Shown here: positions 32,743 through 44,450 of the stretch, piece after piece | Layout of the letters: every line of letters starts with the position of its first letter | How positions within the stretch are numbered: position 1 is the stretch's first letter | NCBI GenBank assembly: GCA_022315425.1 | Contig: JAIUPT010000028.1 | Coordinates: 682,001-746,000, forward strand | Reading direction: 5' to 3' | Source: Pseudevernia furfuracea | Taxonomy: Eukaryota; Ascomycota; Lecanoromycetes; Lecanorales; Parmeliaceae | DNA: 64,000 nucleotides | The notes under the pieces: generated by a model | Seen by the model: the letters and a program-made list of their open reading frames with translations, nothing else | Databases searched by the model: none | Told to the model about the DNA's origin: nothing | Made by a program: the position numbers and the translations under genes

Positions 32743-33568
32743 GACAAAATGAGCAGAAAACACTTGAGTGGATCACTGGGTTCGTTGAGCGATGCTGGGA
32801 GAACTTCCGACAACTATTGGTGTGTGTTGTATTGTGGTGCGACGATATTGATCTCGGGTGGTACAACAGCCAGCGATTGTCGCTCCTTTCGCCATTATCG
32901 TGCGATTCGCTCCTGTAGGGACAATGGATTGAAGTTGAAGAGTCTCGTTGATCAATGCATTAATTTAGAGGAGATCCTTGGGAACATTGAGATCAGACTG
33001 CTGGTAAATCATGAAAGTCTATTCACACTCAGACATGTCCATAAACAAATGAGTCCAATTGCATTGCCTTCTGAAGACATGAGTCAAGGCCGTTAGCAGC
33101 AGAACCAATTCGAGGACATCTGGCATTATCTCGAAACGTGGTCTCATCCTGCCAAATCATTGAGCCATTGCTGGCAGTAGAATCCCAAAAGATTCAATGT
33201 CTAAGGTACAGAAAACAAAACTTCAGCTGGCGACCTTCTCCGCGCTAGTAGGATCTACGCTCAACTGAATGATAGGTCCAGAATACAACATAGTGCAATC
33301 ATGCTGGATACGGCATGATTATTAATCAATGTCGCAAGTCATGGCTGAGCATCGCTTACTATGAAACTTCAAATACCGCACAGCAAGGTAGAAAGGAGCG
33401 TACGGATCTGACAAAGATGACGACTCAACGTTTGTCTCCTGTCATCCAAGGGCAGGCTCCTCGTTATCCGCTCTTCACGAATAGATCTGTCAATCCTCAA
33501 GGCTCGACTGCCCGCAGCTACCTACACAATTGCATCGAACGAAGAGAGCGACGGCGAGTCTCGCCGGT
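32743..33568. other. Intergenic, no supported gene
   Basis: 826 bp. A plus-strand frame at 32749-33096 (115 aa) starts right after the preceding gene but lacks domain features and is left uncalled. Confidence 0.5.
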
Positions 33569-34870
33569 ATGGATCCTTACACCACACCCACACTCAATCC
33601 TCCTCCAGGTCAGCAGCCCAACTTTACAGACCCCCCTTCGTCACAAAACTGGCTTGTAGCAATAGGCGTGTTGTGCCTGACCGTTGCCGTCATCTTCATA
33701 TCTGCGCGAACATTTGTGAAGACGTACATCATCAAGAAGACACAGATCGAAGATTGTGGGTTTCACTTCCAATTGTGCTAGCTAGCCCCTTGACCGTCAA
33801 TCTCGCTGACATTCTGATGCAGACGCGCTCATCTTTGCCGGGCTTGCATTCGCAGCATTCTTCGGAGTGGCAATCGCTGCAGGAAATGCTGGACAAGGGC
33901 GACATATATGGGATGTATCCGTCGCAGAAGCGAAGCGCGTCGTTGTGGTATTCCGTCCCCCAACACCTTCTCAATCCACGTTCTCTAACCCCTGATGCTA
34001 GCTCCAAAGTATATACGAAACCCTTTACGGCCCTGTCATGTTCCCAGCCAAACTCTGTGTCCTCATGCAAATGCTTCGGATCTTCCACGGCATCAAGAAG
34101 GATTCCGTCTACTGGGCCATCCTCATCGTGATCTGGTCGAATTTCGTCTTCTACCTCACAATCACCTTCTGTCTAATCGTCGTCTGCATACCGAGAGCAA
34201 AATTAACGAATCCGGAATTGTCGGGGACGTGCATCAATAACTATGCATCCATGCTGGCCACCTCTGCCATCAATGTTGCAAGCGACATCTCGATACTTTT
34301 GCTCCCGGTATTTGCTGTGCGGAAGCTCAAAATCGCCTTGAAGAGGAAGATGATCATTTCGGCCGTGTTTGGCATGGGGCTTCTGTGAGATCCTCCAGGA
34401 CCCGGTTACAGACGCGTGCGCTGACGCTGACATGGCGCGCGCGTAGGGCCTGCATTTCGAGCATCGTCCGTTTGGTCTACAGCGTGCGCTTGACTCGGGC
34501 GGTTGACAAAACCTGGGCCTCCGAAGCAGTCTGCATGTGGGCGTTGGCCGAATTCACCACGGTGATCATCGCTGGCGCCTTCCCTACCATCCCGCGCTTG
34601 ATCCAATGGCTGCGCGGGCACAAAGACTCGACGCCCGCCCACGTGCGACCGTACCGGAAGGCTTCGAAACCCTCTTGTGTCACGGTTGGCAATGGTTTGG
34701 CTGATGTGGAGGCTGGTCACCCGGGGAGGGGACTGAGTTCGGTGACAACGGCGTGGAATAGCTATACAGTGCTCGGGGAAGATTTGGGGCGGGTGGGCCA
34801 GGGGCGTGAATCTGAGACCCCGCGGGATGTGTCAGGGAAAGGCTTGTCTGTGCTGTCGAAGAATGGGTGA
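33569..34870 (+). CDS. Fungal rhodopsin-like seven-helix membrane protein
   Basis: An integral plasma-membrane protein of the fungal rhodopsin-domain family (the SAT4/Pth11-related group lacking a CFEM domain). Four exons, 33569-33755, 33823-33947, 34002-34384 and 34447-34870, give 372 aa with consistent phases. Helices are visible at NWLVAIGVLCLTVAVIFI, ALIFAGLAFAAFFGVAIAA, VYWAILIVIWSNFVFYL, ITFCLIVVCIP, INVASDISILLLPVFAV, RKMIISAVFGMGLL and FTTVIIAGAFPTIP. Family motifs are the extracellular GQGRHIWD loop, CINNYASM before helix 5, and SDISILLLPV. The C-terminal 90 residues are a cytosolic Gly/Ser tail. These proteins are often linked to host or surface sensing in plant-associated fungi, but ligand and signalling are unknown here. 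Confidence 0.88.
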
Positions 34871-34904
34871 GAGGTGAGAGGTGAGAGGTGAGAGGTGAGA
34901 GAGG
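34867..34904. repeat. GTGAGAG heptanucleotide tandem repeat
   Basis: Five units of GTGAGAG lie right at and after the stop codon of the rhodopsin-like gene (TGA at 34868-34870). The repeat itself supplies the stop and the start of the 3'UTR. Expansion or contraction would not alter the coding sequence. Confidence 0.85.
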
Positions 34905-35025
34905 GAGTGGGCGAGGGCCCTTGAGGACTGTGAGGAAGGAGACCAGCTACAGGCCTTGAAATGACGGTCGATGCGACTCGATATAAAGCCAGTGTGCACC
35001 GTAACGTGTGAGTTGTATGTAATCT

Positions 35026-36885
35026 CTAATAGTTTGGTCCATCGTAGAGTGCTTCTATCTCATCCGCATATGCCCTCTCAGTCAACTTCCTTACAATCGT
35101 GCTCTTCGCCGCCCTCACAAACGGTCTGTCGGCCTTCGCAACGACAATGTTCTCTCTCGGTATTCCCACTTGACCATGCGGTATATGTGCCTGTTCGACA
35201 ATCGGCCATATCTCCTGTATCAGCACTTCATCATCCAACCCAGTGTTCGGCTTCGGCTGCACCAGAAGCGCGGCTCGACCCCTGCCTTGCCCTACGATCA
35301 GTGCGCCCACGAGGAGAGGGTGTCCTTGGATCACCAACTCCATAGGCACAGGGTTGAATTTCTTTCCGGCCAACATCACGATTATATCGTCTCTACGGCC
35401 GTAGAACGACCACAGGTTCGGTTTTGCAGGATCGGGATGTCTTGTGAACAGATCTTTCGTGCGCCATTCGCGGACACCGGGGAAATTGTGGTTGAGTGCT
35501 GACATTTTCTCCGTGCTCGCATCTGCGAAGAGGACCAGCTCGAAAGAGTCGGCTTCGTCGTCCGTAGGTTGCATTTCGAGCTTGAAATGTGGGTTCCATT
35601 CCATGTAGCCGAAGTCCTTTTGCGGATCCTCTGGGCGGAGCTGAGGGACATGGAAGGCTTCCGTTGAACCATAAAACGGGCAAAGCTCGTTGATGGTAGA
35701 CAACGTCTCGCCAGCTTTCTGAGGAAGTGGACCGCCTGCGTACCATACGAATTCGAGGCCACGGAAGAGGTCAAGACCATTGGGTTCTTGCAGTAGCTGC
35801 TCCGTTATCGAGGGCGAAATGCAAAGAGCCCGCAGTTTTTGGTGTTTAGCGACTTCTCTCAGTAAAGCGCCGCTTGGTGGCATAAGAGCAGGACCGAGCA
35901 CTGGACTGGAGACTTCTGAGAATATTGGAATGACAGCTGTTAGGTAGAAGCCCGATAGATGGAAATAAGGCATCATTGTGTAGAATCGGCCGCCCCCCTC
36001 GAAGTCCCAGGCGGAACTGTCTCGATTTTTGCGGCCAGGTACGGTGGGTAGGTTTCTTTCGTTGTCGAGGATTGCGAAGCTGCCGTGGGTCATTGTGATA
36101 GGTTTTGGGAAGCCTTGTTGATAATTTTAGAAGATCTCAAAGCAGTAAGGAAGGATGGGACCCACCAGTAGATCCAGAAGAATGAAGCACCAATATGGGA
36201 TCATTCTTTGCGTATTCAAAGATTTTGTGGTAAGGATATGGGTTTGCAGTTGCCGCGAGAAGCTCGTCAATTGAAGGGATCTGGCAAGTCGTCATCCCCG
36301 TCTTCGGGTCAGCTGGCAAAATACGTGAATCAGCTTTCTTCCTTCAGTGAAAATTATTCAAGCCCAAGATATGTCTTGGGCTCATGCACGCGTGGACCAC
36401 TAGGACGAGATGATTTGGGAAACCCCGTACCAAGCGGCTTGATCAAAGCAGCGACTTCTTGCGCGTACATCATTTTCGAACAAGTTGTTTGCTCCAGCAG
36501 AGATATGTTCGTGGCTGTTGAGTTTGTCGGCGAAGGCAAGAATACCTACTTCAGTCAGTCATCTGAATGCATGTTTTTGAGCATATGGAGACACCTTGTA
36601 TCCACACTTCACACCAGCTAGAAAGACCATAGCACCTCGAAGATCGGGTATGCCGATGTAGCACAAAGTTTCGAAGGTATCAGCCAGCCCCAATTTTTCG
36701 TGTATCCAGTGGGATAGGATATCCATGCAATGGTCCATATCCCTGAAGGTGACATCGCGGAAACCTTGGGAGAGATCTGTTGCTAGACGAGGTATGGATG
36801 CATAAAGCCTCTCAGGCGTAGCAATAGACACGTCGTTTAGGGCCTGGGGCAGTATTCTCTCGCCGAACTTTAGATCGCCAGGCAT
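35026..36885 (-). CDS. Stand-alone AMP-forming adenylation enzyme (NRPS-like A domain)
   Basis: Activates a carboxylic acid as acyl-AMP. Four exons on the minus strand, 36885-36595, 36545-36431, 36312-36166 and 36113-35026, give 546 aa. An upstream in-frame ATG at 36954 would add 23. The third junction rebuilds the P-loop core LHSSGSTG-FPKPITM. Later motifs are MPYFHLSGFYLT, VWYAGGPL, PFYGSTEAF, TKDLFTRHPD, FYGRRDDIIVMLAGKKF and the A10-like end RAAKSTIVRKLT, with the catalytic-type Lys. It resembles the A domain of fungal reductase-type NRPS-like enzymes but stops right after it. No carrier-protein or reductase domain follows within the 155 bp to the next gene end. It is convergent with the rhodopsin-like gene. 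Confidence 0.88.
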
Positions 36886-38391
36886 TTTGAGCACTGAATA
36901 ATTATTGAGCACTGGTTTCTTGCCTGGTGTGTCTTTGTAACACGCGATTTGCAATGTTGAAGCAGGTTCTTTTCAACAGGGAACCTGTCCATCACGGACT
37001 TCACCACCTGACGCTAAGTCTCAAAGGGAACCTGCATGGTACCGGTAATTTGAATGCCACCGAGTCTACCAATCACGAGGACCAAGATCTTGTCGAAAAA
37101 AGGCAGGCGCTATCTTGGAGGGATTCACGATTCTTTGTAAGCCGTTCCATAGCTCGTATAAGCAAGTCGGCAGGGGGCTTGCCTAGATTGTATGTGCCCG
37201 CTTGTTTTCGTTGCTCCTTGCTCTAAGGTATGGAGGCAATAAGCTTGCTTTTAGCTTGATGGAGCAGCCAGAGCAGAGAAGATCCTGAGAATCCACTCAA
37301 ACGGGTTTGAGTCACGGTCCCCATCTGCACCTTTTATGCACCAAGATCACTGATGAGCGATGCCATTGTACATTGATGTTATTGACCAGTCATCTCGAGA
37401 CCTGCCGCGTACCAATAGGTTGGGGGAAGAGCTTCCAGCCTTGATGTGCACAACAAATAGCCATGTGAGGGAATTTCAATGCCAAGTTGAGAGCTGGTCA
37501 TGAGCCAATACCATATCTCAGCGTGTTAGCTTCTCGAGATAAATGATCTAGTAAATTCGTCAATCACATGTTGCTGCTTCTTCGACGATGGGGCCTAACG
37601 GATATTTATATCCTGGTGCATGTACCACTTTCAGACAATGTTTTTTCTTATCCTAAGTTGACATCAAAGACCGTTGTCGTATCTTGTACAGTGTGTGGGA
37701 TAATCGCATATCTTTCTCCTGACTCGTAAAGTAGAGCGGCTCACAGGTGGTGGCGAAACAGCAAAAGACAAGAGCCGCGCTTGCCGTGTTCTTGCATGAG
37801 ACCCCTGCTGCAGATCCTTGTTTCAAACATTGCATTTTCTACGAGGGGTACATCCTTCCCCCTTCCTCCTTCCTCGTCCGCCAACAATCTGTCATCCTCA
37901 TCCACGCCCTTGGAAATCATTCAAAAGACATCCAAATTGCTGAATGAGCGGCTTGTTATCTTATCTGGCCATCTTACTCTCCTGATGAGCAAATCCTGAA
38001 GTATGGCAGCCGCAATGCCTCAGACCCCTTCCTCTGGGGGTCCGCGTACTGGGCAAACTGAATGGCATTTGGATCTTCCACGCATCCATCAGGATGAGCC
38101 ACTTGGAGAAGTTGTGAGGCAACTTTCTGTGTGAGTCCGCCATCCTTGATTCTCATTGCAAGTAATTCCTCAAGTTGCGAACAATTGTCCTTCCTTGCAA
38201 TGTCATATTCATGTGTCGGGCTCGAGCTATCACATCTTGGGATCAAGGAAAAGCACATTGCTCCGTATTACACCACTAGAAGTGATACGGGTCGCTTCCA
38301 AAATTTCGCGCGGGACTCGAGCTCTGAAACCAGAGAGCTAGCCCGGAACACTTCGAACATCAGATAAACTCCTGAATCGCTGCCCAACCTT
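36886..38391. other. Divergent intergenic region with a coding-like fragment
   Basis: 1.5 kb between the adenylation gene and the channel gene. A minus-strand frame at 37974-38258 (94 aa) reads plausibly as protein (NCSQLEELLAMRIKDGG, ASQLLQVAHPDGCVEDP), but no partner exons or family could be found. It may be a relic. The remainder holds no ORF or repeat of note. Confidence 0.4.
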
Positions 38392-41300
38392 ATGATGAGC
38401 ATATCTCAGGAGCCTCCACGTACTCAACTTCACTTAGGAGGCACCTACCCGCCTTGGTATCCTGTACTTTCTAACCTTCCCACGTAAGATTGAAGTATAG
38501 TGATAGCTGACTCTTTAAAAGATATTTTATAGATGCTATCGAAGCGCCTCATACATTTGAGCAACTAAGGACGGCATCTGTGGGCCACATACTGAAGCCG
38601 CTGATCAAGTCCATTTCCGACACGTGTCATCATCCCGACATCGTATCTGCTTTGCTGTCAGTCCTTGCATAACGTGCTTTGTCCGTCAATCCTTAACAAA
38701 TAGCCCAGGATACTGAAATGGCAATTCGCCTCTCTTGATCAAGACGACGATCATGGCATCAGCGAGACTCGAGGCCACGCATGCGAAATCGTGGCTTGGA
38801 GGTTCTTGACGCATTTGTCAGAGGCGGAGCTGATTGACTATCTTCTACACGAGATCCCTCCAGTCAGCTTCGATGCTGAGACATACGACGAAGTTGAAAC
38901 CCATGCCGACAATGGAGATGCTGCCGAGCGTGCTGCACTCCTCTCGGGACGAGGCCCCACAGCTGCAAGCACACGAGGCAAACCCAGAGCATCCTCAATC
39001 ACCGAAGAGGAGCCAATTTCTTCTTTCGTTGGCCTTAATGCCCTTGAGATTGCGGCAGTGGCAGGTGCGAAAAAATTCCTCAGCCAACGAGTTGTTCAGA
39101 AGACGGTCGACGACATTTGGAATGGTCATATCATATTTTGGGAGTCTCTAAGTGTGCATAGTAAGAAAAAGGCGAGATTTTACAACAAGGCTCGAGCAGA
39201 CCCGTATTGCAGGCTTCGAGTTCCTAAATATCAGAAAAGCTTCGAGGCTCTGTTCTTTGCTCTATTCCTTGGCCTGTATTACGCAGTGCTCGTGGAGAGG
39301 AACCCTCGAAAGATCACTCCGGTCGAGGTCCTGTTGTATATTTGGATTGCTGCATTCGCCTATGATGAGTTTGGAGAGTTTCGAGGTACGTAAATTTGGG
39401 AGATGATCCCTCCAATTCGGATTTCAAATTGAGTCGCAAAACATGTTTCAGGAGCAGACTGACCTTTGCTACTCACGAGACCTGTCTTGCGATTCAATTA
39501 TCTCACTTGAAGAAACAATGCTGACCCCGAAATCTGCGAAGATGCTGGAGTCTCCTTTTACGTGGCAGATTTCTGGAGCTTGTGGGATATTGGCATCATC
39601 GGAATCGGTGTAGCATACATGATAACTAGTGAGTCATTAATGTTGCATCATGTCCAGTCCGAGTGACTGCTAGCTCATGGTCTCTCTTAATGAGCAAGGA
39701 AGAGCCGGCATGACAGACTCTGCTATTGAGCGACAGGTAGCTAGCTGACTCATTGCTGAAGGAATCATTGGCTTGGCGAAAGATAGTCCGGCCATCACCG
39801 ACGTATCCTTCGATATCCTCTCTCTCGAAGCTCTATTCTTGCTTCCTCGAGTTTGTTCTTTGCTATCCCTTGTCCCGTTCTTTGGAACCTTGGTGGGCTG
39901 CTGTCCATCTGTTGACTCTCAATGCCTGCGCTGAACTCGTGGAACAGATACCCTGCCTCAAAGAAATGGTATGCTTTTACATCCAACGTGGGGGTTCAGA
40001 TGCGTCGGGCTGACGGCATCTCCGGATCAGACCACGGACTTCGTGAAATTTCTGGGCATAGTGATCATTCTGTTCTGTGGCTTTCTAACCACATTTACCA
40101 TGCTTGCGCGAGGCGACTTCACGCCTAGCCAGGTATTATGGATCATGATCAATGTATGTCTCTCAATTCTTCGCTTGCGAAATCCATGCTAAGCATGCAA
40201 CCAGGTCTTTTTTGGGTGAGGCTTGGACGAGTGAATATCTTTTGATCCAATGGCTAATCGGGGAATAAAGTTCTACCTCGACCGGCTTGTAAGTGGGAAA
40301 TGCAGTGCCTTTCTGTTGGGCAGATTGCGGCATTTGCAGCGTTTGCAGCGTTTGCAGGATTCTAGTTGTGACTGACTGATCCTTCTCGGCGGGCAGTGAA
40401 GTTGCCGACCAAGTAAGTGTCTCGATCAAGCAAAGCGCGATTTTCAAAAGACAAGGGTTTGAGTGGCAAATGGCAATGCTGATTGGACGACATCTCTAGA
40501 TCTCGCGTGCGCTTGGACCGATTGTGCGCTAGCTCCCGTTTCCACATGCATTGGAATGCGGTCAGGTGGAAGGCCATATGTACTAACGGGAAAATAGCTC
40601 ATGCTCATATTCATTATCCTTACCAACATACTCTTGTTGACATCTTTAATTGCCATCTTAAGCCAAGTCTTTACCAAGGTGCGTCCGCCAGTACCCTAGC
40701 CGCGCGCACCGCCCTCCATCAGTGCCATATGTGCGGTTTCGTAACCGTGTATTGTTCGAAGCAAGACCTTAGGGTCTGTACAGGACAATACTGATAGGTG
40801 TGATAGGTCATGGATCACGCCCGAGAGGAATACCTTTTCCAGTAAGCCTGTCCTGAGGACGGTGGACGGTTTCAGTCTCAAAAAGCGCTAATTAATGTTT
40901 CAGATATTCAGTGTTCGTGCTCGAGGTAAGAAAATTTTGTGCACGCAATCTATGCCAGAATGCTGAAATAGGTCAAGGCATCAGCATCACGGCGCTTGAC
41001 TTACTACTTCCCTCCTTTGGTATGTGTTCTCTGCACTGCTCAGTGACATTGCCAACGTTGGTCCCAGAACCTCTTACCTCTGCTGTTGTTTCGACCGTTG
41101 AGGCTCTGCGTACCATCAGAGCAGATGCGTTCGGCGCGTATCGTTCTCTTGAAGATCACTCACGCTCCGTATATCGCTGCTATATGGATCTATGAGCAGC
41201 TATATGCATTGAGTAGCCGCTGGCAGTATTCTAAAAGCCCGCAGCGACGTATGCAATCTGCAAAGCGAGGCATACATACATATGTTCCCACCCCACGGCC

Positions 41301-41463
41301 AAATCTTAGGAGCAGGTCCGAGGTGTCGATGCCCAAGACACCAACCAGTGCCAAGCGCCCAAGTGCGCTTGGGCTAACGGACCATGACTTGGCGGCTATA
41401 CTGAAGGCCATGAATGAGCGACTGGCTACTATGGAACGCAAGATTGACCAGCTCAGCAGATGA
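38392..41463 (+). CDS. YVC1: Yvc1/TRP-type vacuolar cation channel, 16 exons
   Basis: A six-helix Ca2+-permeable channel of the fungal Yvc1 type. Sixteen exons: 38392-38483, 38522-38656, 38709-39385, 39542-39628, 39762-39892, 39948-39968, 40031-40153, 40205-40215, 40271-40288, 40397-40412, 40500-40523, 40598-40678, 40807-40841, 40904-40925, 40978-41019, 41068-41463. Together they give 636 aa with every phase consistent. Micro-exons 8-10 (11, 18 and 16 nt) rebuild the pore VFFGSTSTGFEVADQ, and exons 11-12 give ISRALGPI-LMLIFIILTN. The cytosolic N-terminus has IEAPHTFEQLR and FVGLNALEIAA. Helices start near residues 254, 281, 304 and 339. After the last helix come VMDHAREEYLFQYSVFVLEA and RLTYYFPPLNLLPLLL. 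The C-terminus ends in a short coiled coil (MNERLATMERKIDQLSR). Intron 1 is only 38 nt. Confidence 0.88.
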
Positions 41464-41535
41464 TAGGTGGTATCAGGCCTACTGGAAGTATGGCAACGGA
41501 CACCCTCCAAGAGACTGGCCTGGACGTCTGTGTCA

Positions 41536-41680
41536 CGGAATCGGCCCATGCCAAGCGGTAGATTAACGGAGCCAATCGATTGCCAGATGTACATCAATTG
41601 TTTCAGCGCGGAATCGGCCCATGCCAAGCGGTAGATTAACGGAGCCAATCGATTGCCAGATGTACATCAATTGTTTCAGC
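41536..41680. repeat. Perfect 72-bp tandem duplication (period 73)
   Basis: Positions 41536-41607 and 41609-41680 are identical over 72 nt, separated by a single G. The unit begins CGGAATCGGCCC and ends TTGTTTCAGC. It lies just downstream of the channel gene and contains no gene. The lack of any difference points to a recent duplication. Confidence 0.95.
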
Positions 41681-43123
41681 ACGTAGCTCAAGGAGGCTTC
41701 CTGCAGGATGAAGGACATGCTGGGAATCAGGCAAGAGTATCAAGGAAAAGTAGCCTTCGAGCAGGCCTATTTCAAAGGCTACATGACTAAGACAATTGGC
41801 TGCAGACGACGACTCCACAAAAAATCCGCTTCTTTGTATTGGGGGAGCCTCTTCTCATCCGGTGCTTTGACACGGTAAGACACCTGGATCTGAAAAGGCT
41901 GCCAAGGCAAGCGCAAACTCTGGCTTGAAGAATTGAGGGATCTTCACCTGACTGCTATCGATGCCGGAGAAAGAGAGAAAAAATAGGTAGGCCTGCATGT
42001 TTCGTAGCGAAAACGAGGCATAAGCGAATGAAGCGAGAGATTTCGGCCGTTGTTTCAGGTTTTTGAAGTGCTTGCATAATTTATGCGAGTTATTCCTATT
42101 AAAGATTAGACTTCTCGGGCATATGATCGGTTATGTGGATCTCTCAATTCTTGACTCCGCAGAACCGGATTGCGCCGAGGAAGACATTTCGCCGTCGCTA
42201 TTTCTCAGCCCTGTGTCCAAAATTGTCGGAATACTACGTTGATGATTGATGATTGATGATTGATGAATACTACGACGCTGACTTTGCTACGACTTCCAAG
42301 ATTGGCTCTTGGGTGGACGTCTCATTTCATCCGAATAATTTGAAAGAGTATCGGCTGATTATTAAGTGGGAAGAAGACGTTGCAGCTGCTGAAGGAGGGG
42401 TCACCGTTTGCGCACTAAACCAAAAACTGATCAAGTGGGTAGTATGGGGCTTGGATGGATGATGATGATGATGATGATTCTTATTTTCACCATGGTGGGC
42501 TGATGATGCGAAATTGGACATAGTCCGTCTGACTGTGTAATGACGCTAATTTTAGGAATAAAATACAATACGAGGTATGGTATGGTACATGCCCCTGCCT
42601 GGAACCTTGGCTGTAGGAATAAGCTAAGCTTTACCCCTGTCAGGTTCAGGATTTTAGCACTTGGAGGCGGTGGATGCATGGAGCAGGGATAACTGCCCTT
42701 AGCTTCAATTCCATTGACCCATCATCTCCTCCTGCTCACTTGATGCATCTCTCGTCCTATTTCATAGATAAATGGTGGGCAGTGCCGCCTTCACCTAACT
42801 TTACAACAACAACTGTCTGTTCCACCTTGACACACTTCCTGATAGCGCCATTCCATTCTGCCTCGAGCTCTCATCACTATATCTCCACAGTCTCAACCCC
42901 CACACCCTTCACTGCCCGCCTAGGACTACCACTACTTTCATACTTATTCCTCCGTCGCGCCTTCCAACACCTGCCAACAAACAACCTTCTTCTTACCTAC
43001 TTCCACTCCACAAACCAAAAGTCAGAGCCATATATCAAAGACCCTGAACTCGACAATTGTTTCGCTCGCTCTATCTTGCCCTCGTAGGCACCTGCTTTGG
43101 ATCGCGCCGTCGACCCATATTTA
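41681..43123. promoter_or_regulatory. Upstream region and long leader of the zinc-finger gene
   Basis: 1.4 kb. TTGATGA-type repeats lie at 42239-42265 and a (GAT)n run at about 42458-42478. A pyrimidine-rich 400-nt stretch with a complete upstream ATG frame (42674-43087, 137 aa) ends 36 nt before the zinc-finger start. Its composition (Ser/Thr/Pro/His/Phe) is that of a CT-rich leader rather than a protein. If transcribed, it is a long uORF. Confidence 0.45.
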
Positions 43124-44450
43124 ATGATGAACCTCACCCCACAATCAATGCGCTCACCTATGTCGCCCTATAACCAGCAGCCAAAGCAATCCTTCTCCTC
43201 GCAAAGACACTATCCGGCTACGCCCCAACCAGAGCCAACATCAATGGAGCAGCCCAACAGAGGCTTAGGAATATTCGAGTGCCCTCTACCACAACAACAG
43301 AGTACAGTTCAAGAGCTCCCACCTTCGCCGCAAGCATCAGACAGCTGGTCGCACTCCTCGATGATGGAACAGGATTTCCCACAGACATCGCAGCCACCAG
43401 ACATCTTCTCAGAAGCATTCGATCCCTTCTCTGGTTACTCTGCAAACGCCAACACTGGTATGATCTCGACACAATCACCAGAAGCACCAGGTCTTGTCTT
43501 TTGCCAATCCCCTCCCAGCACAAACATGCCTTCTCACCGGTCATCAATCTCTTCTTCTTATTCATCTCCAGTCCAGCATGGAGCCGAATACTACACGCCC
43601 AGGGTCAAAATCGAGGACGGAAGCGAGTGGTATCCATCCCCTGGAAATGAGCAGATTTTGCAGCGATCTTTGACCACGCAAGGAATTACAAACTACACCA
43701 ACGGCGTGTCTCCCATTAATGGACCTTCAGACGAGTTTTACAAGAACCAGCCTGGTGACTGGACCAAGACAAACGCCACTGGGTACGGCAATGATATGAA
43801 CATGATGGGTGAAGACACTCGATCGAAGTTTGACGCAGCACCTGTACTGCCCAGTGTCAACCGCATCAAGAAGAAGCGGCAAAGAACCACGCCAGAGGAA
43901 GCAACACATGAGTGCCGTGTCTGCGGCAAACTCTTCAAGCGAAGCTACAACTGGAAATCGCACATGGAGACGCACAACCCAGAACGTAAATATCCTCACC
44001 CTTGCACAGCCATGGTTGGCAACACCCCATGCTCGAAGAAGTTCCAGCGAAAAACCGACTTGGACAGGCATTATGATAGCGTAAGCATTGCTGCTCTTGA
44101 CTCCACGTCTTAAGCTAATATAGCTATAGGTACATCTGAAAGCGCGTAATCATCGCTGCAATCTTTGCGGCAACAGATTCGCTCGTCGAGACACACTCCG
44201 AAGACATACCGAGGACGGATGCCCAAAGCGATTCGAGCTTGGCTTCCGTGAAGGATCAGCCGCGACTCCTGCGAGATGGTCTTTTACCAACTTTCCAGCG
44301 CGCAGCAGATCCTACAGTGTGGGTATGCCACAAGCATCATCCATGGCACCTCCCATGTCGGCAGCACCATCATCCACATTTCCCAATTACGAAAGGTCAC
44401 AATTCGTCAGCAGCCCGATACAGACGCAGTCATCAATATTCGCTTCGTGA
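43124..44450 (+). CDS. C2H2 zinc-finger transcription factor
   Basis: Two exons, 43124-44080 and 44130-44450, give 425 aa. The true start is the ATGATG at 43124. The N-terminal 250 residues are Pro/Gln/Ser/Asn-rich, like an activation region. A basic stretch (NRIKKKRQRTTP) precedes three zinc-finger units: ECRVCGKLFKRSYNWKSHMETH, in which C-x2-C-x12-H-x3-H can be counted, then a longer C-x7-C finger with PHPCTAMVGNTPCSKKF and HYDSVH, completed across the intron, and CNLCGNRFARRDTLRRHTEDGC. The last part is Ser/Pro-rich. The arrangement of a short finger, a long-loop finger and a C-terminal C2HC-like finger is reminiscent of Rpn4-like fungal factors, but I am not certain of orthology. Targets are unknown. 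Confidence 0.9.

Noticed and set aside
41190..41648. A 152-aa minus-strand frame
   Set aside because: Antisense to the last channel exon and part of the 72-bp duplication; the repeat in its translation only reflects the DNA duplication.
43097..43123. Upstream extension of the zinc-finger protein by nine codons
   Set aside because: It would begin at TTG; the first ATG in frame is 43124, immediately followed by a second ATG.
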